NCBI GenBank assembly: GCA_025093985.1
Contig: JACAAK010000002.1
Coordinates: 558,001 to 622,000 of the forward strand
DNA length: 64,000 nucleotides
From: Calvatia gigantea
Taxonomy: Eukaryota; Basidiomycota; Agaricomycetes; Agaricales; Lycoperdaceae
Reading direction: 5' to 3'
Positions within the stretch are counted from its first letter, which is position 1. Each line of letters starts with the position of its first letter. The notes under the pieces were generated by a model. That model saw only the letters and a program-made list of their open reading frames with translations, did no database searches and was not told where the DNA came from. Shown here piece after piece: positions 47,271 to 61,756 of the stretch. The position numbers were made by a program, and so were the translations under genes.

Positions 47271-50200
47271 CAAAGTAAATTATTCCTGCTTTCACCGGAG
47301 GTCGAGCACCAAATAAGGAACGGACCGATACGAAGCCCCAGTCAGTTGAGCGTCGCACGCCGGTGGTTGGAATCATGTTCAAGAATTAGTTGTTGAGCGC
47401 TCAGATGGGACGTACGACGAGGATAGGCTTGCACCCGACGTCGTGGTTTGATTCAACGCTGTGACAATACATTGCCAAACTGCTCCTAGTCTGGCACGGT
47501 CGTCTATGTTAACCTATACTCGATTTGTACCATTGCTTTCCTTTCTCGTTGATCGATGATCTGGGGTACTTGGACCTCGTTGACAATGTGGTCCAAATAT
47601 AACGCAACGCTGAGTGTACCTGGTTACCTAATGGATATCCAAAGAGTTAGAGCACCGACGTACGGAATAAGTCACCTCAAGGGTGGCACTCAGTGCGATA
47701 TTTTTTAGAACTACATCTCAACGTGCCACTGACATGTAAGGATTGGAGCCGCATACCAAATCAGGAAGCCTCCTCTCTGTGCCCAAAACCACCATGCAAA
47801 CGCGACGTACAGTAATAATATCCTGGAATTCTCCTAGTGAGGGAGGCGCAGTGCAGACTTCCGGCGGGTTTTTGCTATCTTCAGCTAGCAACTCAGCCAT
47901 GTGACTCTTATGGGCACTTTTGTTCCATAATGCGCAAACTCCATCGAGTACGATCCTGAAACCCTTGCTTAGCTTCGACTCCACCTGCTCAACACAATTG
48001 AAAATGAGGGTAATGAATGCCCAACGACTCGGGCGAAGGCGCCATGTTCTTCCTGTGTGTAGCTGGGGGTAGGCAACTCCGAGTCGAGTCGTGGACGCCA
48101 ACTATGTGCGTGTGGCCAAAGCTAAGTTTCCGTCATGTAAGCCTAAAGGGCGCAATCTTCCTCTCCCTCTCTAGAAGATGAGGCAACATCGCGGGTATAC
48201 TCCGTGGTTCTCCCGAGAAGACAGGTTTATAACCACCTAGGGGCCGTATCGAACGCCGTCCACATGAATCATGTTCGTCATGGACGTACAAATTCCTAGT
48301 ATCATTCGTCTATTTCTTGGAAGTACCCAGCATCCGCAAGCTGATCAGTTTGCAATGTGAAGCAATTAGATACGATGTGGTTCGTTATCGATCGACTAAA
48401 ATCTACACCACCACAAGCAACGCGTTTCCGCCCAAGGCTGGGACCTTTCAGCTCGAAGGGCGGTACATATTGTAGAGTTAGTGACGGAGATTGAACTTCT
48501 CATTGTCCAAAAGGCAGTTTCTTTAACAGATGGGGAATTCGCCGGTCCACTGCTACCGCTGCGCCGCATCTGACTGTACGACCCCTCAAGCTGCGACGTT
48601 ATGATCATACCCTACGCTGAAAGTCCGTTGGCTGGCCTCGGTTTAGATGACCTGCTCACAAGGGCACCACTGACCACATGCTGGAGCGTCCATTCAGTGG
48701 TAGGTCATGAATGGAAGACGCCAGCTGAACATTATCACCTGCCACCACAGATAAGCCAGAAATGAATACATTTTCTCAGCAAGACGATGTGGTCAGCCAC
48801 TTGGGACTGATTTGGTTGGTGTCCACGCCGGCCCGAATACCACAACCATTGATGCTTTGAGCGGTGTAGAACGAGTGAGCCTCTTCACACGTGAAAAAGC
48901 TTTTTTGACAGGCCCTTCCCAGCAAGCCTTCCGCGTCGCTGAAAACGGTGTCTGTAAACCAGGGTTGTCAAGATAAAGGTGGCTTCCTTCGCTTTTACAT
49001 ACCATGATAGTAGCGGTGGAGTAGGAGCTAGTGTAGAACACATTCATCCTTCAAGCTTCAAGGTGAATGATCTTCGAGTGACTGGTGAAGTACCATCCAC
49101 CTTGAGGACAAAAGCGTCCCACACTGATCTGGAATGTAACAACGCACCCACTTCTTCTCTGGAGGTTTTTTTTCGTCGACTGGGCACCCTTGGATACTCT
49201 TCTGACCCGGAAGCGCCTGGCTTATTCCCGATGCTCGGGGTATTACAGAGTGTGCCATCACCTGGTACATCCAGGAAAAGGAATGACCTTAATCATCCCC
49301 GATGTTATCGAGATGACCTGGGCGTCAATGGTGACAGAAAGCGGTGCAATCGGGACTCGGTCGTGGGAGGGACATACTTGATTCTACTTCGGTGGATTCT
49401 GAAGCCGAAGTACTCCCTCCAATGTTCTTCCATTCGAGTCATTTACGACTGCGTGAAGCTATCAATTCTTTCTATATGAGATGCGAGTAGTGTACGGTTA
49501 AGCGACAAGAAGGCATCATGGGCATGTAGCAAGTCATCCATAATCCCACACACCTCGGCGTAGGAACTCCTCATCTTGGGACGGTCTATGGGCGAGGAGG
49601 CTTGGCCTTGCCACCGGTATCTATCCGTTAATAACCGGTTAACAAGGGATCTTTGATAAGTTTGATATTCTGGTCGACAGTAAAAGACGCTCACCGCCTT
49701 CGGTCAACCATGAGTTGGGCCTGAGAAATAGTTGCTGTAAGCAATGGCCCACTTGCCAAAAGCTTCTGTCGACTTCTCCACCGATCTAGAAGCTGATCAT
49801 CCGTATCGGCCAATCCAGTTCACTTTCCAAATTCTGTCTTTCGGTGTTCTGATCTTTGATACCCCACGCGCTCTGCGGACTAGAACATGCCCAAAGCCCA
49901 GCCGCCTGGGTAAGACACGAGGATATCGCTCGGTCAATTGTACCTTCTAGACCACGACTCTTAAAAATTGCTCCAATCATATTTGGTCCAAGAATCTATC
50001 TTATGGGTGCTGAAAAAGCTTGGCCGTTTTGAGAACTCTGATAGTCTTGGCCAGCTTTTGGTGTGAGGATCCCTGGTTCGTATTCCAGAGGCAGCCTTTT
50101 TTTCCCTAGGCTTGGATTTGGTAAAGTCGGTTCAATCGAAGAAGTTGGCGTTCAGGTTCTGAAAGGGCAATCTACGTCATCCGCTCAACTACGTTTGAGT

Positions 50201-53200
50201 GGCGTCTCGACAAGCGACGATAGCACCCGAGCGCTTATATCTCATTACTTGGCGTTTGAGCTGATGTGATAGGACTTGGTGTGAGGGCTGGTGTCCAAAC
50301 TAAAACTGGGCGCAATATGGATAGCCTCGTCTTCCTCCCACCCTCGACAAACCATTCTCCCAGCAACAGGTGAGTTCCGAAGGGGGTTCGAGATTACCTC
50401 AAGTCAAATCGTCAAGGTTATTCACCGGGAAGTAAACGCGCACGAGTTACCCGGCTAATTTAAACCAGCCTCCAGCAGGTTTGTGACGAAAAGGCCTTGA
50501 TCATCATCACCGTGTCATGTCGGCTGGAAAAATCTCGCCTTCATCTTATACAATTCCTTGGTGAAATTGAGTGACCGGGGACTTCATGCAGGCGGTTCCC
50601 GGAAGTGTGTTTGGCGGGTATGACATTCGGAATATCGGTGTGGACTTTGGACTTTTTCAAAAATTTGCTTAAGGTCGGGAGAAGCGAAGTCGTACTGACT
50701 ATCATTGTCAAGCAGAATATCGAGATTTCAGATTGGTGACCGGAAGTACGAGCACCGGCAGGAAGGACTCCGGCGATTTGTAGTGTGTTTAAATCCCATC
50801 CTGGTAACTCGATAAGATAGTGAGTCACGAGGGAACAGGTATAACTTATAGTAACATCAATTACGCCACTACGCCGAACAAGGTGAACGAAAGCGCTCGG
50901 ATCAAGATCGTGCAATAGAGGTCCTAACCGAGGTGTCAAGGAACAAAACAGGGATTGAGACCGAGATGGGAGAGGCCGGCTTCTGAACATCAATCCGTAA
51001 CCAGCATTGACGCTCACTGTGACGATCGAAAAGAACGAAGTCCAAGGGATCGATGGGAATGCAACAAGATGAACCGGTTGCTGATGACATGAGTGAATAA
51101 ATTGGCACACCACGCCGGTGGAAAAGCATCTTCCTCCTTTTGTATTTGCTTCAACTTTGACTGTTTTTCTCTTCACTATTTCCACCGCCTTCAGTAAAGA
51201 AAAGGCATACTGCTGGGAGGGGCGTCGTGAGAAATTTGTTACCATTCATCGCTTCGCCTTCAGAATCAATCCGAAGTGCAACTGGGTAGTTCCCCAGCTG
51301 CAGAGGGTTAATTAACCACAGCACGGAATTTTTGAGAGCCGGGTGACCAACTATTCAAGGACCGTTGAGAATCCCGGTCAGCAAAGGCTAAAACACGTGG
51401 GGACGTGCAGTTCACAAAGATATGTGGAAACCTCGTGTTTCTGTAACCACGACCGTCTTGCGACGACCGTCATAATGATATGTGTCCAGCAATGACGACA
51501 TAACAGGGTGAGGCTGGAAAGCGTGTATTTGGTGGAGGACACACGACGGAAATGCGATGCCTTTCGCAGAAATGATGTCGATACCCTCAAATACTGCGGG
51601 GTGCTGTTGTCGAACTACCCTAGAGCACTAAGGGTCGTGCAGGGAAAGTTTAACAAGCATATGTACTGCCTTTCCAAGGGGTCTTGTCGCACAGCAAGGA
51701 CATGAAACCAAAATCAAACTCCTCCTGCATACCGGACACCGCTTTAACATTTCGTATCGTTTCCTCAACTCAGCTGGTAACATTCAAGGTTGGGTAGTGC
51801 ATCAACCAGTGACTAAGGTCTTCCAAGAGGGACGCCACGCACTTAAGCCGCAGGCACACCGAACGAGGGACTGTGCCTTCGGAGATTATGAAAGGGACGA
51901 TCTTGGAGAGGAGGGATCGGTGTCGGGGTCGCGGATTGGGCGAACAGGGATCACATATAAATGAATCGAGCATAAATAATTTGAATATTTGATAATGATG
52001 CCGAAGGTGGGGAAGAGATTCGCCGGGGGAGAACAGTGGGAGTTCTGGTCCGTTTCCTTCTCTCTTCACGAGGCGATCGATCACCTCAATGCGGTCGAAC
52101 CAGAGCGATGTTCCTGGATTTTGAATAAGCTCAAGCAGGCCAACCACCTCGAGTTCGTCCTTTTCCATGAATTGATTCTCATACGTGTCCGGGTTGGCTC
52201 AATTCCACGCGTAAAGCTAGTTGGTTTGGTCGTGGCCTCCGAGCGAGAGCCATGGTAACGACAGACACGCGTGGATATACGCCACGCCTGATTAGATATT
52301 GTATGTTTGAGGTGAGGATCACATACAACGTGGATCAGTCGTAATGATTAAAAGGGCGCCAAAAAATTTCCTTCCAGAGACAGATAGACGCCATATTTAT
52401 GAATCAGGGTTCATCTTCTCTAGTATCGAAAGTATTACTGCAGCGTTGCATTAGGGCGCGTTCCACGATGAAACGTATTTTTGGTTTCCACGCGTGTTGA
52501 AGCATGGGGGGAAGAATATGGTTAGTGAGAACCCACAAAGTAAAATTACACTAGAACGCACCAGCTATTCCATCAACCAATCACTACCGGATCAGAAGTA
52601 ACGTTCCAATGAGGCAGGACCCAGCGAAAGGCAAATAGATCACAGCATCCAACTTCACTCAATGTAACAGATAAGGCATCCACAAGGACGAAGGCAATAA
52701 CCATCCACGAGGGACGCAGGGATAACCCACGCAACAAACTTAGATGCGAAGTAAGTCGTGCGCCCTGGCTTTTAACAGTCAATCGTCACACCTCCGGTAA
52801 CACTCAATCGAGTAAAACTCCTTTTTCAAAACAACCCTGTGAGCAAGTTCCAATACCGAGTCCAAATGAAATCGGAACCAAACCGATCCTTGGCCATCCC
52901 TAAGTTCGCGACCCTAATGGTCCCTCGATAATGCCATGACGCAAGGCAAGTTGAGCCTTGGCCAGGGGTCGACGTTCTATCAGAGTCACAGGTCACCACT
53001 TCGTATAACCTGAGTGACTGCGGGTGTCAACTGGCCTCCACGTCTTCGCTCTGGCGCCTTCGAACTGTGGCACAGCTCAGGTTCAGGTCATTTGCAGCTG
53101 CTGCGAGAGCATATAGTAGTATCCATACTTGCGGGATATGAGCCAGAGGGCGTTCATACCAACTAGCTGGGTCAGGGGTTTTGGAATGAATATTTGAATA

Positions 53201-56200
53201 CTGCTTGAGGGAGGGAGTGAGTACAGAAAGCAAGGAGGGGAAAGGATTGTGGAGTAGATCGAAATTTAATGTGGGTCGTATATGGCTTCTGACGTTCGAA
53301 TAGATCCGTTCTCGAAAATAATAATTAACTTCCTCGATCGCACCAGAAGACTGAAAATAAGCAGCAGTAGATGGTGAATAGACCGGCACATTTATTATGG
53401 ATGGATGTTTAAAAAGTTCCAGTAAATACCTGAGGCCAGAATGTTGATATATTTATTTTGAGTTGCCAACAAATCACAAATCCAAAGCGTACCTTTTATT
53501 GATGACCCTAATAGACGGGGACAGCCACCCACAACGTCAGAGATAATTGACCCATCTAATCTCCTATTCCACGGTCCACCTCGCTGACAGTTCTCGTGAC
53601 AGCTCCCTAGTCCCCCATTATGAATACCATCAGGAGGGATTCCCTAGGCTAGCGTAAATTCTCCATTAATAACCCAGATCGACACAGTCAATCATCCAGC
53701 ATCATTTAACTCTGGGCGGCTCTGCCACCCGGCGCTATGGCGCCAGTGTCAACCCGAACAGGCCAAAATCGGGCGCAGGAGGCTCCTGGAATCGCGCATC
53801 AGACTCGGGGCCATCAGAGGTTTTCCCTGGGTACCGAGCACCGAGCAAACCAAGGTACTGAGAATTTGGACGAAGAAGAGGGCTGCTTATTATCTGATAC
53901 ACATTCGCTGCCGGTTCGTGATGAAAAAATACGTTCTCTTCTACATCTCGTATTCGGATCCATGCCCATGTTCGGAAATGGGATGTCGGTGCGGTTAAGA
54001 GCGTGTGAGTGCTGCTAGCTGAGAAGTCGTGGCAGGGCGCGGCCGAACCATGGTAGGAGTACGTTGATGGAGCCGCGCGGTGCAATGCGGAAGAGAGTCC
54101 ACGGTCCGAAAGGGCAACTGAGGGGGATTCGAGAACGAGCATGAGCAGGTGGAATGGTACAAGGCGCGCTTAATACCACTGTAATGGAAGCATCCTGCTG
54201 CTTAGGAGACCGAATATAGTTGGTAGTTTAATAAATTATGGGCTAGACCTGAGGCCGGTCAGAAAGACGTCTGTCACTAACCAGAGCATGATAACGTACC
54301 CGCGGGACTGATACTGGTGGCTCATTATGAGATGAACCAATGGGTGATGGGCGTGGGTTGATGATCAGCCTGACGCACGTCTTGGAAACTCCACCACCCA
54401 ATAGCTACATCCGGATACGAGGAACCTCTCTCCACATGAAAGAAGTTTGATTCCTGGCATATCCTCCTCTTCCTACTTCTCCTATCACCTAAGCCTCCAA
54501 AGTTCGAGAGCCGAAGAACACGGACAGGTGTATGACAGCCTCCTCGGAAGAGCTCAAAGAACTGGAGAATACTCGACGGAGTGCGCAATTGTATTTCCTC
54601 GTCTTATCTCCTCCAGGATAACCCTGCACAGGCACCGCGTGAAGGGGGTATGTAAACCCGTCAGCGGACTTCGTGATTTCCCTCTAAAGTCCCACAGTAA
54701 GGCTATATTAAAGTAAGTAGTGGAAAAACTATCAAGTCACTTACAGTGATGCACCTGAAGGACTTTCGAAAACAGTTTTGAGGGGTGGGGTCAATGACGT
54801 CGCAAAGCTAGTATACGTTATAGTTCAAAGTCAGGGGAACTTGAACGTCAACATTTCTCACCCGTTTGATAACAAACAACGAGCAAATGGAGCCACAGAG
54901 GAGTGGTTCATTGGCTCACCGAGCCGCTTGTCGCTTGTCAAAACGGGCTACGATAGTGGCGCACCCCAAAACGCACACATCGTGTCGAAAATATCAGGAA
55001 ATGGAGAAGAAGAGAAGACGAAGCGATTAACCTTGGTTAAGGTCAGTGGTCAAGGCGGGAATAGCAGTGGCTCAGCGTTTCAGCGCTCGGCTCGGGTCGG
55101 TTCCAACCCTAACCCCACACTTACCCCCGCCTCGTCAGAATTCCGACGCTGAAATCTCCAAAACCCTTTCCTCTTGTTCACCTGTTTAAGGGCCTGTAAC
55201 CCAGGTTATGTCTAATAACCGAGTGTTTGGAGTACCTGAGGAACGAGAGCCCAGAGCTCAGTTAAACTGCTAGAATACCTCAATCATTCTGATTAATCAC
55301 GTCGCTACCATTATGTACATCAAGGTTGCTCGCACTTAGCGAAAAGCGAAGAGAGACAACAAGCGAACCAAAAGTTGAGGTAAGATTTTCCGCGACAAAG
55401 GGAGGCGACAAGTGGGAGCTCGGTTTCAGTAATTCTCAGGATCTTACGTCTGGTTTACAGCTCCTGGTTTACACACAGGTAATTCTGTGTAACTCCGTGG
55501 TGGCCCAAGGTTAATTGCCCTCAACCTGTTGACTGGTCGCTAAATTCGACATGAGCCACCTGCACCACAGCGTATTGCACCAGTATCGATTAGATTAGGC
55601 AGGTATATGACATCACGCTTAGGCCCTACAGACAAAAGGCATACATTTATCAAACTCCGGGTCCTGGCCAGGGAACGACCTCAAAAAGGGATACGCAAAG
55701 GCGATATCAGCAATCCCCCAAGCGATCAGATAAGATTAAACAGGGCACCTGAAGGCTGAAGCGCGAGGCCCCGATGAGATAAAACCGGACTCCCTAAGAC
55801 AATCGCCTGATGTCGCCTGATTTCGCACCGGAAAACACAGCATCGTCTGCCTCGTGTATCAAAAATCCGACACTGCCCATCCCCAAAGAATCCTTAATAA
55901 TTCCCTATTAGTCGTGCATACCCTAGAGCCCAAACCTCGAGGCCTCAAGGCGCAGGATAAGATAGTGCCGATTCTCTTCGGCCTGGTGGTTTTGGGTCCC
56001 TCCAGTCTCCTTTGTTCCCTGAGAACTACTTTCGCGGAAGAATAAGATCTGAACACTCCCCATCAGAGGAAAGTTTCCCAGATCTGTACGCGCTCGGAAC
56101 AAGTGCTAGCGAAATGCTCATTTTCCATAGAAAATTCGACGCAGAAGGTTTAGGAGAAACACCTCACACTGCGGCACGTATGTAGCTGGTTCGATTCAAA

Positions 56201-59200
56201 ATTCCCGCAAGAGCAGAAAGAACAGAACCGACTAAAATGCGATTGGGTGGGAAAACACCTGGAGTCGCAGCTAACCGCAGTCAGTGGCTATGTAAGAGCC
56301 GTCCCTTGGCCACCTCTCTCAGCCTGAGTAGTTATCTTGCTGTTACTGCGAAAACTCCCGCTTCTTCTTCTTCTCTTCATGCGGATACCTTTGAAATGTT
56401 CACTCAAGTTTTGAACTCAAGCTGGTTCGAAAAGGCGAAAAGCGAGGTAGGGCAATGGGCACCGGTGGCAAAACGAGTCCACTTAACAGCATTACGATAC
56501 GAAGGAGTCATAATGAAGCGCTCCAGCTTTGTCTCAGCCACATGTCGAGGCGCGGCGCACACTGGTCGAACCACAAACAAAGAAGCGCCACCTCGAGGCC
56601 ACCGCGATGCGATAATCTGTTATTATCACTCAAGTGTGGCCAACTGATGATGGACAGGATATTCTTAGAAACCATATGTTCAGAGATATGCCATATGGTG
56701 CGATACCTACGGATGATGTATGATGTATGATGCACCCTGGTGATGCGATTCGGGCAGTTTGTCGCATGGACTACGGTGTTCAATGAATCGTCATCCTCAT
56801 CATCTCCGGATCCCCCTTTGCCTTCTTAGCTCATTTGTTGAATGATACTGTCCCCCTACCCAGGCTGAGGAATATGATACCCGTGGAAAGACCGATAATC
56901 ACATACTTAAAGATGACTCACAAACTCAGCATTACGCAAGTTCCGAGAGAGTGCTGAACACACGAAACGAACCCAACTCGATTCAACAGCAACCCGAACT
57001 TTGAAAGTGGGCGTGAGTCAAACCTACATTCCACAGAATTTCCAGAATCACAAAATGCTGTGGTGGTAGAAATGCTTGCCCATAGCGTCTTACTGAGAGG
57101 AGGAAGGCCGAAGCTAAATATGGAGTGTGACTTTTGTGATTTCCTTCTTGGATGTCGTCTGGACATGAGCAAAACAGCTAAAGCAAACGAACTCGGAGCC
57201 CTTTGTGTTCATTTCTTCTTCCGAGAACGTTCGCCAGAATGCTCACACAGTAACCACGAGTTGTGCATTAGAACGAGTTTCTGGAGCCTTTGCAAGAATT
57301 GGGGTCGGTAGAATTCGGTGCGTAAGTATCTAGTGTAGGAAGTTTCAATTACAGCTTTAGTTTCCGTCTCTCGGAAAACTTGAAAACTTGCGAAAACAGC
57401 TTATGATTTACCGTTGCGCGACGGTAAACAGCACAGCCATCCCGTGTCACCTACAAAAAACTTCAAACAACAGCAAAATTTAAAAAACAGCGATTCGGGG
57501 GATGGGCAATTTTTCCTTCCGCGTCCGGTAATACGTCCGAATCCACTCTTGGGGCTCCTACCCACTTTGCAAGCATTGGGCGCTTAAAGAAGCCGCATTA
57601 TCCTCGAGTCTAGCAATATGGGTTCTCGTCTTAACGATATGCGGTAATTCCTGTTCTGGTCATAGCATCTGAAGAGTTCGTCTATTGTGTTCGACATACA
57701 ATAAAGACCCGGTTTCCGGGGGATACAAATTACCGCCGCGCAGAACTCGAAAGGGTTGCGCTTGTAGGTTGGGGGTTGTCTGTTCTACGGGGTGTATTAG
57801 AACGGGGCTAGATGTTTCTGTTAGTGGATATATGGATTGAGAAGGGCTCCTATGGTCGGGAGATGGAAGGTGAACTACTCAGTAGCAGTAGCAGTTGGCA
57901 GCGAATGGCAGGGCAACGTCTGATGGGAGCCTTCTGTATGCCATAATCTTCCTTGTTAAGGGTGAGTCGGAATTTCGATTCAGCTACGAGTCGTCTCTAG
58001 CAGCGATTCGTGCAGGGGTAGGGTTCCACTGAAGGAGCTGGTGTGAGAGTGAAAGCGACTGATATGCACATTTTGGGAAGAAATTTATTTGCAATTTATG
58101 ACATCATAGTTGACAACCATGGCAGCCACCTAACATAGCCATATTCTTCCTCCCAAGGACGGGAGTCGCCGGCGTCATCGCACCCCAGCTCCAGACAGCA
58201 TAGTGGATTGGGCTTCATGAGTGACGCCAGTCGTTGACTTAAAGAAGTATCTAGCTACTATTATCAGGAGCCTTTGGGTGGTACGAATACCCGGAAATGG
58301 TATTCGCGCCCGAATCGGAGAACGGACAAAGGGGCTCCGAGGGGTAAATCGTCATTAATACCCAAAATGTGTATAAGAAAGGTCCTGTCCTTTATTTTCG
58401 CATTCTTGTGAAAACGCTGTACCCAGGTACTCCAACCTGGACCACAGCGGTTCTTATGGACCCGACACTGAACCACCGAGGGTATGAAACCTTTTGTGTG
58501 TTTTTATGGGTTTTGTGGTCCAGTGTTTCAAAGGTGAGCGTTGGCCGTAGGACAATCCCGGATATTCCGCAGTCAGATATGTCGAGAGGATGCCGTGCCT
58601 CAGCCATCATTCTGTTAAACACATGCATTGATAACCGAACTCAGTCTCAAGTCAGCAGAACGAACTGAACCTAGGAGGTTGCGGAGACGGTCGGAACATT
58701 CGAGTCATTGAGAGATTACTGCTGTGTGTGGCGTTATCGGAAGAAGGCGCTGAAGGATGCGTGGATGTTAATGTGCGCAGAGGAATTGGAGATTCTGAAT
58801 ACAGTGATTGCGTGTCCAACGGGCCGGGATAAGATATCGTCCGACTTGCGCGATTAGGAATTCATTGATAAGTAAGTGATTACACACGATGTAGATGATT
58901 GATGATTGGGTATCGAGGATACGGTCCGTCGAAACGGTGGTGCATGCGCCTTTATGCGCGGAGGTGCGGCAAATTCGCAACTTGAGGAGCCCTCCACACT
59001 TCCTCTTCTTAACTTCCCTGGCAATTCTGGAGGGGCCGGTAGTAATCTCTCTCGTTGTAGGAGCCACCAGTTGCTTCTCGTCCGAGACTTTCGAAACCTC
59101 GAAAACCTCGAAAGCTGACTCAAGAAGACGCAAGAGACTGATGGGAGGTGAATAAGCTCTTGGTAATCATCGATGGAATGCCGAGGTACTTCGTGTGTAC

Positions 59201-59675
59201 TCGCGAAACCGACCGGAGCGTTCCGTGAGAACTCGAGAAAAGAAGACATACGGATAGGTGGTTGGAAAATGAGAGGCGCCTAAACGATGTGCGATAACTA
59301 CGGGACCATGATTGTGATTACTGATGGCTGAATCAAGTGCTTGTTCAAAGGGGAGGAGCCGCGAATCCGTAACCTGGGGTGAGTCATATCGCAGGGATAT
59401 CTCCTGCATTGCCTAGAGTGCATGGATGCGCAGGCGACTGCGAGAATGGCAGACCTGAAGAGAGCATTTGCGTCCGGCAGTGAGCGAGAAATCCGAACAT
59501 GAGCCGGGGAAGGTGGGCCAGGTGACGTGCCACGGGCAGAGGGGACATCCGAACCGAGCGGCAACGCGGGGTGGGGGAGGCGTGCTGTACGAACCGGACC
59601 AGTTCGGATCGGGGGTTGATGGATCTTAGATCCTGTTAGGTGTGGTGGTTGAGTTGGTATAAGAACAAGTTGGAA
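47271..59675. other. Gene-poor tract right of NLR-B
   Basis: About 12.4 kb without a supported gene. The longest open frame, 50541-51245 on the minus strand (234 codons), has mixed hydrophobic composition but no domain or close exon partners. Others (51770-52168 -, 53027-53389 -, 48979-49479 + and 56237-56647 +) are equally unidentified. The last bases before 59676 are probably the promoter of the next gene. Decayed transposable elements are likely but were not identified. Confidence 0.4.
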
Positions 59676-60488
59676 ATGGGAAAGGGCCAGCTCAAAGCCC
59701 CGATGGCATTCCTCTCATCCAAAGCCAGGCGTAATGCCTTGAACGACGACCTCTCCCGTCTACTAGACCCACAGTACTCACCATCCAACAAGTACCCAAC
59801 TCTCATCAAGGATGTCCATGGCGACTTCCATGATCCTGACTATCGTCCGTTCACCCCCATCTCCCCACCCAGATCAACATCTCCCAGAAAACCCTCATCT
59901 CCACGTCCTTACTGGGAGACGATCTCAATGACTGATGATGATAACACAAACGACGAAGACGAAGACGAGGACGCGTGCGACGAGCGCAGACTATCAGATG
60001 GCTACGCCTACTCGAGCAGATATGCTCACCGTCGCTCCTCAGGCCAGTACCGTCGTGACAACCGCTACTCGTACACGCACTCGTACGCACACTCATACAC
60101 CCCATCATACACATGTTATTCCCATTCCCCCTCGACGTTGATTGAGTACTCCTCATCACCAACGTCATGTGATTCCGAGGCTACCGTTTTCAGTGAAGAG
60201 CCATTTAGCGACAAGGAGAAGCAGGGATGGTCAGGAGTGTTGAGGCGCAAGAGGAAGGATAAAGGAAGGGAGAAGGAGGAAGTAATACGTGAGGAAGACA
60301 AATACACCGAGAAGTGCACACCAACCCTTATTGCACCAATGTCGGATCCCAAGGAAGAGTACGTGCCAACGTGCAACGAAGTCTTCCAGCGACAATGGCA
60401 AACGCTCTGTCTCGCTTTCAACCTGGGCGTCTTCCGTGCACAGCGGCGAATGAAGCATCGCGTGCATTCACTCATGTCCACACATTGA
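59676..60488 (+). CDS. Uncharacterised Ser/Tyr/charged-rich protein
   Basis: A single-exon frame of 270 aa from ATG 59676; the frame is also open a little upstream, and ATG 59703 is an alternative start. I do not recognise the family. In order it has a basic N-terminus (SSKARRNALNDDLSRLLDP), a Pro/Ser segment (FTPISPPRSTSPRKPSSPRP), an acidic run (DDDNTNDEDEDEDACDERR) and a Tyr/His/Ser-rich repeat-like stretch (YSYTHSYAHSYTPSYT). A Lys/Arg/Glu-rich segment follows (RRKRKDKGREKEE). A better-ordered C-terminal tail, CNEVFQRQWQTLCLAFNLGV followed by FRAQRRMKHRVHS, may be the conserved functional part and could form an amphipathic helix. No signal peptide or membrane segment is seen. The composition is typical of disordered regulatory proteins. 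The 3' side is C/T-rich, in keeping with an untranslated region. Confidence 0.65.
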   Translation: MGKGQLKAPMAFLSSKARRNALNDDLSRLLDPQYSPSNKYPTLIKDVHGDFHDPDYRPFTPISPPRSTSPRKPSSPRPYWETISMTDDDNTNDEDEDEDACDERRLSDGYAYSSRYAHRRSSGQYRRDNRYSYTHSYAHSYTPSYTCYSHSPSTLIEYSSSPTSCDSEATVFSEEPFSDKEKQGWSGVLRRKRKDKGREKEEVIREEDKYTEKCTPTLIAPMSDPKEEYVPTCNEVFQRQWQTLCLAFNLGVFRAQRRMKHRVHSLMSTH

Positions 60489-61756
60489 TCGTGTCTTCCA
60501 TCATTCCTCTCTCTCTCTCACATCCACTTTTTGACTCGCATTGCATTGCATCGCATCGCATCAACATCGGATCTCTTACCTTCAATTCATGCCTCAACAT
60601 GTATCACCACTTCTTATCATTATCATCCATGCAAGCCCATGACCACCAAAGACATCGCGATACCCCCCATTTCAACATTCAATGCATTCCTGTATCACCA
60701 GTTTTTTCATCATGTTTCCCATTCACAACCTTCGCATTCGCATCATGTACTGTGTCTATGTTTTCACACCTTTACACCTGTCGACGTCTGTGGTAGGGCA
60801 CTAGGGCCCTTCGGAACCTTCCTCGCTCTTCTCATGCCGCATGTTATCTCCACTTCGGTTTCTCCGCCTCGGCTCTTCAAGGTTGCTAGCCGACCTTCTC
60901 ACCATTTCTCATCGCCATCTCCTTCCTTGATCTCATTCCAGTGTATCATCTAGTTTTCACGACTTGTTATGACCTGGGACTCCTTAACGGTTTTTTTTCC
61001 ACTTTCATCATTGGTAGACCGCATTAGGCGTTCTCTCTTTTTTGGTTTCGCTTTCGCGCCCGACCCTCTTCATCTTCTCTCCCCTTCGCACGCTCACCCT
61101 CATGAGAGACTTCTGGACCTTGGTATTTTTCGTAGGAAATTGTATGATACCTTGGGACTTGGTCTTTTTTCAGAGTGCATTACGACATAGCTACTTCTCT
61201 CGCCCCATCCTACCTAGCTAGCTAGATTTTATTTGATCGGATGAATGATACGATTTTCGTTGACGAAACATCATGCAGTGATCATAAAGCCTACATAAAT
61301 AAGCTCTTCTGGGTATGATAAATTTTTTAGCCTGATTGGTGCGTTGGCAAATGACGACCAAGCACTGACCGGAAAAACCAGGAAATTTTCCAAGAAAATC
61401 ACACGATAATCCGATTTTCGCCTATGCGGCAAGCCCTTGTGTTTCCTGTCGGCTGAGTGTCATACCTGCTTATACATAACAACCGCCCGTTCGTCGTAGA
61501 CGACGAACCGTTCCTTCCACTCTGGTCGTCAACGCGTTCATTGGGGTTCACGTACGCGGGTACTTACCGAACAACGACTAAACTTACCAAGCTACTTAGT
61601 TGGGGACATGTGTTTGTCCCCGGCCCTAGAACACCACCATTCATTCCACGACTGACCCTTGATTATCCGTTCTCGTACATAATTCGAACCAACATACTTA
61701 CATTCACGCAATCATTCGTCCTTATCAAATTGGGTATCTCCAAACTCCCTCCTCAC
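60489..61756. other. 3' untranslated / intergenic region
   Basis: About 1.3 kb. The first 700 bases are strongly C/T-rich with short words such as gcattgcatcgcatcgcatc near 60540, probably the 3' untranslated region of the preceding gene. Open frames here (for example 60531-60953) reflect that composition, not protein. Confidence 0.4.

Noticed and set aside
48979..49479. 166-codon plus frame and opposite minus frames, considered as a retrotransposon relic
   Set aside because: No reverse transcriptase, integrase or protease motif and no long terminal repeats were seen.
60531..60953. 140-codon His/Ser/Pro-rich open frame after the 59.7-kb gene
   Set aside because: The composition reflects a C/T-rich untranslated region; three overlapping frames are open for the same reason.
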